Made by a program: the position numbers and the translations under genes. DNA of 64,000 nucleotides, taken from Luscinia megarhynchos (taxonomy: Eukaryota > Chordata > Aves > Passeriformes > Turdidae). The stretch covers positions 20,157,820-20,221,819 of the forward strand of contig CM067569.1 of NCBI GenBank assembly GCA_034336665.1. Reading direction: 5' to 3'. Positions 12,900 through 22,705 of this stretch are shown here, one piece after another. The notes beneath the pieces are model-generated. The model was not told where the DNA came from, made no database searches, and worked only from the letters and a program-made list of their open reading frames with translations. Within the stretch, counting starts at the first letter, position 1, and the number at the start of each line of letters is the position of its first letter.

Positions 12900-15800
12900 A
12901 TCTCCTCTTACTCTGAAGAGGTAAGAAACTCAAATACTCAGGCTTACATTGTACATATTAGATAGATATCAAGATGTAAAAAAGAGAAGTGAGAGAGAAT
13001 TAAATACCAAATGACATATGGGCATTCACACCCCCAAATTCCAATATAAAGTGTCTGATCTAAGAAGCACATCACAAACCAGTTTTTCTACCTCATTATT
13101 TTCATCTAATGCTATTTGTTTTCCTAAACACATTCCAAAGAACAGCATCCATGATGCAAGAATCCAAAATTACTTAATCATGCTTCATTATATCTTAGTG
13201 AAATCATGAAAAAGGATATATAGAAGTGCTATTTCTTCCAGTATTTAAATAGTATTTCTCTCTGTGACGGCAGGTAGTGTCTGTTTTAGCAACCCTAATG
13301 AGAGTGAGGCATGACTGTATCTAGTTGGCAGTTACACAAAGTGTCTGACCACCACTGCCCAAGCAGTTTGGCACGGATCAATTTTCATGCAAAAAGAATT
13401 CAGAAGTGCTGATGAACCCAAGCACGAATGGCATCAGTGTGACACCTTCTTTGAAAGACACCTACAGTAGCACATTTGCCTTTACTGTCATGCTTGGGTA
13501 AGCACTCTCTTGGCTGAATGTGAAGACATGACAGCATCACTTCCCAAACCCTCTCCTCTAACTAATCCAAATACTGAGTCCAAAACCTGCTTATACTGGG
13601 ACAAGCAGAAGGGTCACAATACAGTCTGCAAAGGAGCAGAGGCTGAAATCATACTAAAGTCTAAGGTCAAGTTCATAAAGTCCTATTTAGATATACAGAC
13701 TTTTCTGTATAGGAAAATAAAAAGAAAAAGTGAAGGAAAGCATCTGGGTATCTAGCATTGTTGAAAACCCAGGCTTTTATGTTCCTACTTCAGAGATCCT
13801 AAGCACCAAGTAAAAGCCCTAGCATAGTCTTTTACACAATAAGAGCAAAGACTAAAACAACCTACCCATGACTGAGAACTTCAAAGGCCTGAAGTAAAAA
13901 CAATTTTCAAAGAACACTGAACTTTATCCATGCTGCCAGCGCATTTCCCAATGCCGAATAAATCCAAATCAAATATCTCACCAAAAAAAAAAAAAAAAAA
14001 AAAAGCTTCTCAGCTGAAAACTTGTCTGTTCTTAAAGGCACAGCAGTTTCCATAATCCTATATGTAGTCTTTGCTCTGATATAAATTACACTAAGCAATG
14101 AAAGTGCTGACCGTCTTAACTTGCACCACAAACAACACACACTGTACAACCTAATTCCTTAATGCTCATTCACATATATAGCACCACAGCAGATAATGGG
14201 ATTATGGAAGAGATTGAAGACTTCAGGATCAGACTAACAGAACCTCTATGGCTCATTGCAAAGGACTCAGCAGAGAGAGAAAATATCATGATTGTTCATC
14301 CATCTTAGGAGATATATACTACAGTTTTTGCTTAAATCAAACAGAACCAGCAAGGGCATTGTTTTGGTCTCCCCATCTGCACTGTACTGTCATAAGACCA
14401 AAGGGGCATATAGCAAAGTCATGGTACAAAAAACTGAAAAATAACACCAAAGAAACACTGAGGAACAGAGAATGAACCACTGTAGCTCTCTCCTGCAGAA
14501 TACCATTGAGACAAAGCATTCTGCAGTAGGTTCATCAATTAATTAGCACATTGTATGCAGTAACACATCAGTATATGTAAATGCTGTGAACATCTGCTGC
14601 CATGTCTTCATAGTGAGCCGAGTGTGAGCACACAGGCACTGCACCCACATACACAGCGCATTCTTCAAAATACAACATGTAATTTTCACAAAGGTTTAAC
14701 ATTCCTGTTTTTCCCCAGATTCAGCCTTTGCAAAAACAGTAAACTTGTAATTCAACATTTGCAGAGTGCTTCAAAGTTTCTCTGACTTCTCCTTTCCCCC
14801 TACTCCAAATATTTTCCCTCCCCTACAAACACAAAACACAAGAAGAGACCTGTTTATCACATGACCTTCCTTTGGAGGAATCCTTACATTTGTACTCTTT
14901 GAATCACTTATGTATCAAAGAAAAAGGAAGCTGCTAATAATATTCAGATGGAGCACATAATTCTTACCTTCCTGACTTTTAGATTAGCCTCCTGGGCATG
15001 TGAAATTTATTAGGCACTGTTCCTTTCTTCTTCTAAACAGCTTAGGTGTGAGCTTGCGTGTATGTGTGTGTTTCTGTGTCTATTTACAAAATATCTGATG
15101 TATTCCAAAAAAGGCACACATGATGTGTTTTAACTCTATAAATATCACCACTTATATCACTTATTATATCATTATGAATCTATATTGGCTTTACGGAACA
15201 CGATTATCTTTAAAAATAACTATTCCTATTTGAAGCTAACAAGCATGCCTACTGAACAAGAAAACAGGAGTGCAAAAGAAAAAGATTCATTAGAGACATT
15301 CAAATGTGATACATACATGTTTTTTGTATGTCTATCCATGCAGCAGAACCAATTTGGTCCAGCCTTTAGGAGCCAAGAGATACCAATCAGCTACTAACCT
15401 GAACAAGTTAAACCACCCCTTGCCTTGCTGGACCTCTTAGACAGAGAAGCATTTGGGACAGATGTCTTTTTATGACAAGTTATCAAGACATACAAGAGAG
15501 AACAATCTTCAAGTGGCATATCCTATAAAATTAAATACTAATATACCAAATGTTTACCCAAAGCAGCAGCAGTAATAGCAATACCATGCAGAATATAAAA
15601 GCAATAACTGCAAGTAAGGAAAGACTGATCTTTGGGCAGAAGAGTGAAGAAAAGATTCTACTTAGAACAAATCCCACTACCAACCATCCAGGTTCCACTC
15701 AGGTGCCCTTGATTTGGGGGCTCCTTTATTGAACCCATACATAAAGGAGTAACAGCCATGGCACTGACACGAGCACAGGGCACTTACTGGTTAAAAATCA

Positions 15801-16300
15801 AACAAGGGTAACAGCAGGAGCCCAGGCAGTTTTGCTGAAATGAGATCTGCGCAGCAGGGCAGGCATGGCTTTTCTTCATTACCCTAATAGCCTAATAAAT
15901 AAATAAGGAATAGTTGTGTCCATGGCAATCACGCTGGTGATTTTTTTCTCCTAGCTTTCCAAAACACCTCAGGAGTGAGGTAGCCATACCCCGGCTGCAG
16001 AATCTGATCTGTAAATAAAAAACTGAGAGCTAAATGAAGCCCTTTCTATGATAGGATTTGATTAAAACTACTGCATATTCTGACATTTAAACCACCTACC
16101 ATTCATCAGGCACTAGTGATACCTGAAGCTGTTGCTAATTATTTTTCACTCCTGAATTCCTTATGAACTGCTTGCAAAAGGTATTTACACCTCTGCAGAG
16201 AAGCACACAAAATACAAATCTTCAGAAACAATAGAGTGAGACTAACCAGCAGCCTCCTTTCCACTTAAAGACACGACGGTTTCATACCCTGCCATTCCCA
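12900..16300. other. Non-coding stretch, probable intron
   Basis: No exon, RNA gene or mobile element is recognised. The main landmark is a 22-A homopolymer at 13983-14004. ORFs here (for example 13907-14149 minus, which merely reads through the poly-A run as a phenylalanine tract) are treated as chance. Confidence 0.6.
13983..14004. repeat. Poly-A run (22 A)
   Basis: The longest pure homopolymer seen in the window. The sequence on its left does not resemble a known retroelement, so it is not called a retroposon tail. It is likely to vary in length and to be error-prone in sequencing. Confidence 0.9.
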
Positions 16301-16889
16301 GCTTCTGTTTTATCCAAACTACAGCAAGTGTTGGCTTCCTAAAGTACAGTATTCTCAGCATATCGCACGCAGGGCAGCATCCATGCGCCGCTGACTTGGT
16401 AATTGCATTATCTGCAGCCGCTGATGAATGAACAACCGTAATGCATACATCCTGCCTTTAGCTCTCTCGGGACAAGCAGACACACACTCCGCACACCAGA
16501 TTCACTCAGTTTGCTGAGTCCGAAGCTATACAGAAAATGCCCGTGTGCATTCCCTCTCATTTTAAAAGCAATGTTGTAATCTGCTCCCCCTTCCCCCTGA
16601 CAGAAATACAGCACTTCTATTTACAAGCACCAGAAGCTCATTCCCAAACCTACTTCTCTGCATCTGCAATCTATTCTACCTGCAAACAATATGGCTTGAA
16701 TAAAGGCTCGCGAAAATTGTGGTGTAACATAGGCACCATCTCTGCATACTAGGAAAAACAGAGAGGAGCTAATACCCCACAGCATAATGGCCCTTTAAAG
16801 AACGACTAGTCCTTATGGGTATAAATAATCTCAAGAATAAAATGGAGCCAAGGCGATTTCCATTGCAGACGGGCAGCAATGACCAGCTG
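16301..16889. promoter_or_regulatory. Promoter-flanking (CpG shore) region
   Basis: Sequence complexity rises here relative to the AT-rich DNA on the left, and scattered CpGs appear as the CpG island is approached. A POU/octamer-like ATGCATA lies near 16441, and there is a plus-strand TATA-like box at 16820. No coding exon is evident. The minus ORF at 16408-16614 has no recognised homologue. The position just inside the inferred first intron of a minus-strand gene suggests regulatory sequence. Interspecies conservation cannot be judged from this sequence alone. Confidence 0.4.
16820..16827 (+). promoter_or_regulatory. TATA-like box (TATAAATA), plus strand
   Basis: TATAAATA matches the TATA consensus well and sits just upstream of the CpG island. 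If functional it would place a plus-strand start near 16848-16855, heading into the island. No strong plus-strand splice donor follows within the island (the nearest are AAG|GTACC at 17763/17764 and CGT|GTAAGG at 17799/17800). Evidence for a stable plus-strand transcript is therefore weaker than for the minus strand. In AT-rich DNA the motif can also occur by chance. Confidence 0.35.
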
Positions 16890-16938
16890 CCATAGCCGCG
16901 AGAGCCCCGGCCGGCCCGAAAGTTCCCCGCGCAGAGCA

Positions 16939-16948
16939 GCTTACCTCG
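16939..16948 (-). other. Strong 5' splice site, minus strand
   Basis: Read on the minus strand the sequence is CCGAG|GTAAGC, with the exon ending at 16945 and the intron beginning at 16944. It matches the U2-type donor consensus at -2, -1 and +1 to +5. It is the only such strong donor in the CpG island on either strand. It gives the best direction call in the window: transcription from the island leftward. Confidence 0.7.
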
Positions 16949-17300
16949 GAGCGGCCGGCAGCTCCCTCCGCGCCCGCCCGCACGGGACCCGCAGCCGCGC
17001 CGAGCCCAGCCGAGATGAGCTGCGCCGCGCCGAGCCGAGCCGAGCCGAGCCCAGCCGAGCCGCGCCGAGTCGAGCCGAGCCGAGCCGAGCCGAGCCGAGC
17101 CGAGCCGAGCCGAGCCGAGCCGAGCCGAGCCGAGCCGAGCCGAGCCGAGCCGAGCCGCCGCGGCTCCCCGGCAGGCGGCGGCCGCGATGGGCACCGCCCC
17201 CCGCCCGCCCGGCGGCAGCGGCGCGGGAACCACCCGATCGGCGCCGGCACGGAGCGAGCCCCTGCCGGGAGCGGGAGCGGAGAGGGCCTGCGCTTCCCGG
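16945..17300 (-). other. Inferred non-coding first exon, minus-strand gene
   Basis: The 3' boundary at 16945 is set by the splice donor. The 5' boundary is only approximate, placed downstream of the inverted CCAAT box at 17396-17400 and the GC boxes. The exon would carry the CGAGC array (CGGCT-type on the transcribed strand). I see no ATG on the minus strand between 17160 and the donor. The open minus-strand frames here begin only at GTG codons, so the exon is most likely 5' untranslated. The coding exons would lie leftward, probably beyond this window. Gene identity is unknown. Confidence 0.5.
16996..17155. repeat. CGAGC pentanucleotide array (32 units)
   Basis: A period-5 array of 32 units. 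The 17 units at 17071-17155 are perfect CGAGC. The first 15 units (16996-17070) include nine variant units (CGCGC, CCAGC, CGAGA, TGAGC, TGCGC, CGAGT). The array therefore has an old degenerate end and a young homogeneous end. It contains no stop codon in any frame on either strand, so it yields open frames encoding A-E-P-S-R repeats (plus) and L-G-S-A-R repeats (minus). It lies inside the CpG island and the inferred first exon. Length variation and assembly collapse are both likely at such a locus. Confidence 0.97.
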
Positions 17301-17395
17301 GAGAGCGAGCCCGAGCCGGGCCGGGGAGGGCGGGAGCAGCGGCCCCTGCCCGACCTGTTGCGCGTGTCGGTCGCTGTCAGTTCCCGGGTGGTGAA

Positions 17396-17400
17396 ATTGG
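17396..17400 (-). promoter_or_regulatory. Inverted CCAAT box
   Basis: ATTGG on the plus strand reads CCAAT on the minus strand (GCCAAT when the next base is included). NF-Y sites typically lie about 60-100 bases upstream of a start site. Here that would place minus-strand initiation around 17300-17340, consistent with a first exon ending at the donor at 16945. Confidence 0.45.
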
Positions 17401-17450
17401 CTGGGGACTGAGCGCTAGGGAACCGTGCACTAGTGCGGGTGGGGGCACGG

Positions 17451-20400
17451 CTGAGCAAGGGGCTTTCAATGCAGCCATCGGTGTGTGTGTAACACAGATC
17501 ACTGAAGAACGGGGAGGAAGAGACGATGGAAGGGGGAAGAGGACTCTGGTCAAAATGCTCCGTCTGAGGAAAAAAGATCAAATAGAGGAGAGGGGAAATC
17601 CCTGTCTCATTCACACTGCTTTTCACTGGATTAATATTACTATTAATATTACTATTTTGGTTTCATTAGTCCTTAGGGCGCAACTCCCAGATCAGCTTGG
17701 GTACTCCACAAAAGTGGAGGAAGGGCTGTCCAGACTCCAGAGCGTACAGACAAAGCACTGAAGGTACCAATCCACAGACGGCCTGACTGCTGCCCCCGTG
17801 TAAGGGAAGAAACACCATGGACACACAGGGAATTTCATCCTTCTCACACTAGCATAGCACATCATGTGGACTTTTTTAATATTCAGAGGTTATAATTTTC
17901 TTTCTTTTTCACCTTCAAAGTTCCTGTTGACTTCAATATGACAGCCATAAGAATGTGGTTTGTCTTTGAATACTATGCATGAATTAAAAAATCACCAAAT
18001 AATACAAACCAATTGCCAAAATAAATTAATTAGATCTCAATTTGTAAATTTGTTTGAGAAAAGATCAAACATGTTTTGTTTTCAATGGCCAGAAGACACA
18101 AAGGAAGTTTAACCCCAAACTTTGTTCCCTTCTAAAAGCACACTAACCTCTCAAGGGCAGCTGGAGTAATCTCCTTCATTTCAGAGAGATGAATAAATAC
18201 AAAAGGCAGGCTAGCTGCCTTCCAGATGGGGACAGGAAGTTTGCAGTGCTGATCCTGAGCAGCCCTCTGCTTCTTGCAATCCCCAGGAGAGAGGAACATG
18301 ACCATCATCTCAGAGCAGAATGGACAGCCAGGAAATCTCAAATCTGAAATCCAGCTAAGGCAGAAAATAGATGTCTGTTTCTCATCTGGTGGAGAGAAGG
18401 GTGATAAAATTTGTGGCATCCTGCCAAAGCCATTGAACCCACTTAGGCACAAAACCTCATATTACCCAGGCTTAATAGAATCAAGAAGAAAAAAAAAAAA
18501 GACATTTTATTCATTGGTATTTTCACCTCTCAAAAAAAACCCCCAAAAACCAAAAACACCCCATCATAAGAATAGCCATCTGTGAGAATAGTTGAAAGCA
18601 AGTCCTGGGATTGACCTAATAGCTTAAATGCTCATTTTTAATTTAGAAACTTACTAAAGTGCCAAATGTGTGCAAGTGTGTATGTACATCTCCATGCAAA
18701 AGAGGCATAAGCCAGGAGCAATGTAGGTAGACAGATAGTTAAACACTGCAACCTTGTTCTCTCCTGATCTGTACAGGGTCTGCAAGCATTGTTTGCCTGT
18801 CTCTGCTCCTGAAACAGTGCTTCTAAAAACCAGTTCCAGTACCATTAATTAGACTGGGGACTTGCTGGTTCATCTCTGAAGCCAGGAATGTCAATCCAGC
18901 CATCTAGAAGAGCTATTCAGTCTCGGGTCTTTATGTGGGGAAGGCAGATAGCTGCTTAGCAGGATAGGTTCATTCTTCAGGCAGGTCCACCAGCAGGACA
19001 AAGTAAACCTGGTTTTGACTCTCTAATGCATTAGTGCTTCTCAATGCAAGAAGTTCTGGACTGCATTTTTTCATCTGCACTGCTGAAATACCACTCCTGC
19101 CATCCTTAGATTATACAGTTGCTTATGGACACTGTGGAACAGTAAAAATTGAGTTGACAAGATCACAAGGAATGCACAAATGTAGGTCTTTTCTGCTGGC
19201 AACAGAGGAGCCAGGTCTGTTAAAACCTCAGCACTGGCATGGCAACCACACTAGTCCCACCCACAGCAGCAGGCAATTCCAAGTCAAACCACGGAAAAAT
19301 TACAATTTTAAGTGAAACCACACTTACATACTTGACCCAATTTTCAAAAGTTGTTGAACTTTTCTGAAAATTCAGACTAAGTAAGAGCAGATATTTTTCA
19401 AAATATGCTCAAACCCCAAGCCTGCCCCATGTAGCTGATGCAGATAAAAACCCTTCAAACCTTACTTGGGCTATCTGTGAGAAACCAGCATTTCCTCTGA
19501 AACAGGAGAGGGCTTTGTACCTCACTGCTGTCAGCAGGTGACTTTACAGCTGCCCATCTGCTATGCATTTTGTAAATATCAAACATTTGTCTCCAGCAAT
19601 GCCCCATCTTCCTGCTCCTCTCAAAAGCAGGAAGTCTGCCTTCCTGCTTGTGTCCAGGCTGTATTTAAAAAAAGCATGTAATGGACTGTTATCTTACTAG
19701 CAGCCAAACTAATAACAGCAGCCAGTCTAAGAGATGACACGTGAACACAAGAGCCTAAAGTGAGCAGTAGGGCCAATGGTTTCATTAGGAAGTGAACTCA
19801 GCGCTTCTTGCAAAGAGCTCTGTTACCAGAGGGAGCAAATCTTTCATCACAAAGTTACTGCTTTGAATCCAATGCAGAGACATCTTGGGCTGAATGAATG
19901 AATACTGCTACTGCACCCTCAGCAAACTGCCCCAGAGCAAGGACTGAACCATATTTTTCTCTTGAACAGTGTCTCTCAGGGACAGGTACCAGGAGCAAAC
20001 TAAAATACTGATACTTCAGGTAGGGGCCCATAAGAGCAACTAAAAGCCTTCCCAGTAGCAGCAATTCACAGGCATCTCTCTCTTTAAGGGGTTTGTCCTG
20101 TGTTCAAATGCAAAGACTGCATCACACAACTCTGAGACACGACCCAGGTGCATTGGAATTTTAATGCTAATCTAAGTACCCTCACTGAAACAAGATAAAT
20201 GTAATGGCTAAATAACTGGTATGAGAAAACAGAGATAAATGGATTATGGGGCAACACAGACAAAAAGCACTTAAACCTATATCAGAATCCTTCTTAGTAG
20301 GAAGAATCTGGCTGTGCTGCACATTTGCTCTCTACCCCCATCCCCTCCCATGGAAATTGTGAGCTGTGAGGCTGAAAGAGAAGAGACCCTTCATTAGGGA

Positions 20401-21742
20401 GTATTTCGCTCCACATGCAGGTCCCAGGAGCTGTGATACCTCTTGTGAAATTTTTCTGTGCTTCCACAAACCATGTAACTTTTCAGATTCTTAATGACAA
20501 ATGTTCATAGGTAATAAGTACATGGGCACAAATACTCCTCACTTACTGAAGTTTGTGGGACTTCCGTGATTGTCTTTGCTAATGACAAGAGTTTATCTCA
20601 TTGACCATGAAATTCCTAAATTGTGCCTCTAGATTATGTTAAAGGAGGCACATATTTAGTGCCAGAATCACAATCCCCTACCTGAGGTGACACAGGAACT
20701 GGATGGGACAGCTTCTTAAAACAGCCTGCTGGCAGTGATGTGAGAAGAAGAAGAAAAATCCCTGCTTGACTCAAACCCAGATAAACTTTCCACAGCACTA
20801 AAGCAGGACAATCTTTTTATTTTTAAAACAGAGAAGACTTTAAAATAAAATCTGTGACATCACTAATCTCAAATCCTGCCATTTCCATAGCCATAGCCTG
20901 AACAAAAGTGCACTTCATGGTAGAACTATCCTGCTTTGTAAGACAGTAGCTTAAACAAGAAAATCAAGTGTGCCTCAGGTCAGTCTCCCAGTGCCTCCGA
21001 CTCAATGCAGGTATACTGACTCCAGGCCCCTTCTCTGGGCTTCCCACCATTCTTCATCACACCATTTAAACCAGACACAAAGTCATGCTGATTCTGTGAA
21101 GGCATCCAGACAGACAAACTGCAACATTTTCCAAAGGCAAAATCATAGAGTGTAGTGAAAGGGAAATTGTATTGACCTTTCGCATTGCTAACAAGGGATT
21201 TGCAAGCACACAGGCTATGTTTGTTCAACCAGGGTTGAAAAGAAAACCAGAATCATATGAAACATCCCTCTAATCCATGAGCCCAGTGAACAGGATGGCC
21301 CTAGCTATTGTGTCAGGGCATACAGTTTGGGGTCCTTAATCCTTCAAATTATTGGCATGGTGCACTTGTTCTGTGACAGCTCTTTCAGATCTTTTCCCAT
21401 CTCTATTGTTTTGTTTTCTGCTTGAGTAAATAGTAGGGCAAAAGTGAGACACATTTGTTTCTGCTGTCATCTGTAAGAAAGAGTGGTCTGGAACTTCACC
21501 TCCCTGCTTTTTCTGTCATCACTGTTCTTGACTACTGCAGGTGAGCTGCCATCAAGGAGAGAGTCCTCTCCCATTTAGTCTTGTATGAAAAGGGCAGAAT
21601 GAAAATGATGGCACAAAGTACAAAGCTATTAAGAACAAGGGTCAAAAATAGAGATAAAAAATTAAAAACCAGAATCCACCCTATTTATATCACAGACCAC
21701 TATTCATATCCATGGTAGGCAAACACAAAGAGAACAAATTGC
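17451..21742. other. Upstream flank of CpG island, no gene seen
   Basis: GC content falls away after the island. No exon, RNA gene or mobile element is recognised. ORFs of about 60-106 codons (for example 18132-18452 minus, 18274-18585 plus, 19034-19315 plus) lack motifs and overlap antisense. A-rich tracts lie near 18487-18500 and 18532-18575. If the minus-strand gene model is right, this is 5' intergenic DNA. Confidence 0.6.
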
Positions 21743-21879
21743 CTCCAGTTTACAGAAGGAGAAAACTGAGGCAGAGAGTGGCAATCTGACCATGATCACC
21801 CCACAAATCAGTAGCATATTAGCAATCTCAGGCTTTCTTAGTCCTAATTTCATCATCTATCCACTAGGCAGCACTGCCT
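21743..21879 (+). mobile_element. Ancient MIR SINE fragment
   Basis: The segment tracks the central and 3' part of the MIR consensus in sense orientation. It has TTTACAGAAGGAGAAAACTG (MIR has TTTACAGATGAGGAAACTG), then GAGGCAGAGAG, then a diverged region with CATGATCACCCCACA in place of the MIR AAGGTCACACAG. It ends in CACTAGGCAGCACTGCC, matching the MIR end CACTATGCTATACTGCC. MIR elements are ancient tRNA-derived SINEs shared across amniotes. In birds they survive as rare diverged relics, sometimes within regulatory elements. Confidence 0.72.
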
Positions 21880-21910
21880 TGTTTTTGCATCAGAATTATT
21901 ACAAATTATT

Positions 21911-21932
21911 AAACCGGGATTATACCTGGTTT
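21911..21932. repeat. Inverted repeat (8-bp stem, 6-base loop)
   Basis: AAACCGGG and CCTGGTTT flank the loop ATTATA. All pairs are complementary except one G-T, which would be a wobble in RNA. It lies 31 bases past the MIR relic and directly before a second, perfect hairpin. Confidence 0.8.
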
Positions 21933-21936
21933 ATAT

Positions 21937-21963
21937 TATAAATCACCAGGATGGTGATTTATA
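21937..21963. repeat. Perfect 12-bp inverted repeat, 3-base loop
   Basis: TATAAATCACCA at 21937-21948 and TGGTGATTTATA at 21952-21963 are exact reverse complements around the loop GGA. Together with the 21911-21932 stem it forms two tandem stem-loops separated by only four bases. No terminator role is expected in a vertebrate nuclear genome. The stem is too short for a pre-miRNA. Confidence 0.92.
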
Positions 21964-22602
21964 CCAACTTGGCACAGACAAACAAGGGAAGCAGAGAAAC
22001 TACAGTGTGGAAAGTTCAGCTATGAGATAATCTTGAACGGCTCAGGGATTTTGTGTCATGGTTTTCAACCTTGGTTGTGGTAAATGCTGCTGACTCCTAC
22101 CTGGTATGAGAAGGGTCAGGACAACTTTGTCTTCTGGAAATCCTTTAGAAAAAAATATTTTAACTCAGTGACCAGTCTTCATTTGTCCACAAAAGACTCT
22201 GTGTTACTTTTAAACTACACAGTCCCCTTACCTTCATTCTTTATAATTTAAATGGAATCATTGTAAGAAACCATGATTATTGTTGGTATTGCTAGTAGAA
22301 GGAGAAGAAGAGCAGCATTCTGTTTGTGCCTGCACTAGAGCCTCACTGGAGAGACAGTACAGAGGTAACCTTGGCATCTGCTGTTATGTTTCAAATCCCA
22401 GGAGGAATGAGAACTCTGAATGCTGGTTTAATGCTTCTCTTGCTGGGAACAACATAACAGGAACAAGCAGATTCTGCAAACAAAGACAGTGTTTTTCTGA
22501 GCAGAGATAAAGTTTGACTTTTCTTTCTCTGCCTTCCATCACAGCCTATTCCTTCTCTCTGTCTGGTACACAGGGTAGTAGGGAGGAGGATGTTTAGATG
22601 AA

Positions 22603-22705
22603 ATCATACAGAGACCTGGCTCTGTTTCCAACTTTGCCACTACTGCATGCAGCCTTGTACAAAACACTTGTCCACTTTCTTGCATTGCCTGTATTTCCAG
22701 CCCTT
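22603..22705 (-). mobile_element. Possible diverged MIR fragment, antisense
   Basis: The reading GACCTGGCTCTG, then GCCACTACTG, then CCTTGTACAA and ACTTGTCCAC, then TTTCTTGCATTGCCTG keeps the order and rough spacing of the antisense MIR core (CTGGCTCTGCCACTTACTAG, CCTTGGGCAAG, CCTCTCTGAGCCTCAG). Divergence is high and the ends are unclear, so the call is tentative. Confidence 0.35.

Larger units (their letters stand above)
16890..17450. promoter_or_regulatory. CpG island promoter
   Basis: This is the only CpG-dense, strongly GC-rich block in the window; the sequence on both sides is AT-rich. It contains Sp1-type GC boxes (CGCCCGCCCG near 16971, CCGCCC near 17192, GGGCGG-type on the minus strand around 17205, GAGGGCGGG near 17326). 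It also has an inverted CCAAT box at 17396-17400, the pentanucleotide array at 16996-17155, and a consensus minus-strand splice donor at its left edge. Vertebrate CpG islands of this form mark promoters of widely expressed or developmental genes. The linked gene is not identifiable from this segment. Confidence 0.85.

Noticed and set aside
13907..14149. Minus ORF with a phenylalanine run suggesting a membrane segment
   Set aside because: The phenylalanine run is simply the translated poly-A homopolymer at 13983-14004.
16769..17626. Minus-strand ORFs of 285 and 139 codons
   Set aside because: Both begin at GTG, not ATG, run through a consensus splice donor at 16944, and are dominated by repeat-encoded L-G-S-A-R.
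16879..17761. Plus-strand ORFs of 171 and 248 codons starting at ATG (16879 and 17015)
   Set aside because: Their length comes from the stop-free CGAGC array, and the non-repeat parts show no domain. They sit in a CpG island with a stronger gene signal on the opposite strand.
17797..17806. Plus-strand splice donor CGT|GTAAGG
   Set aside because: A T at -1 weakens it, it lies outside the CpG island core, and no coding frame leads into it. It is kept only as a weak alternative for a plus-strand transcript.
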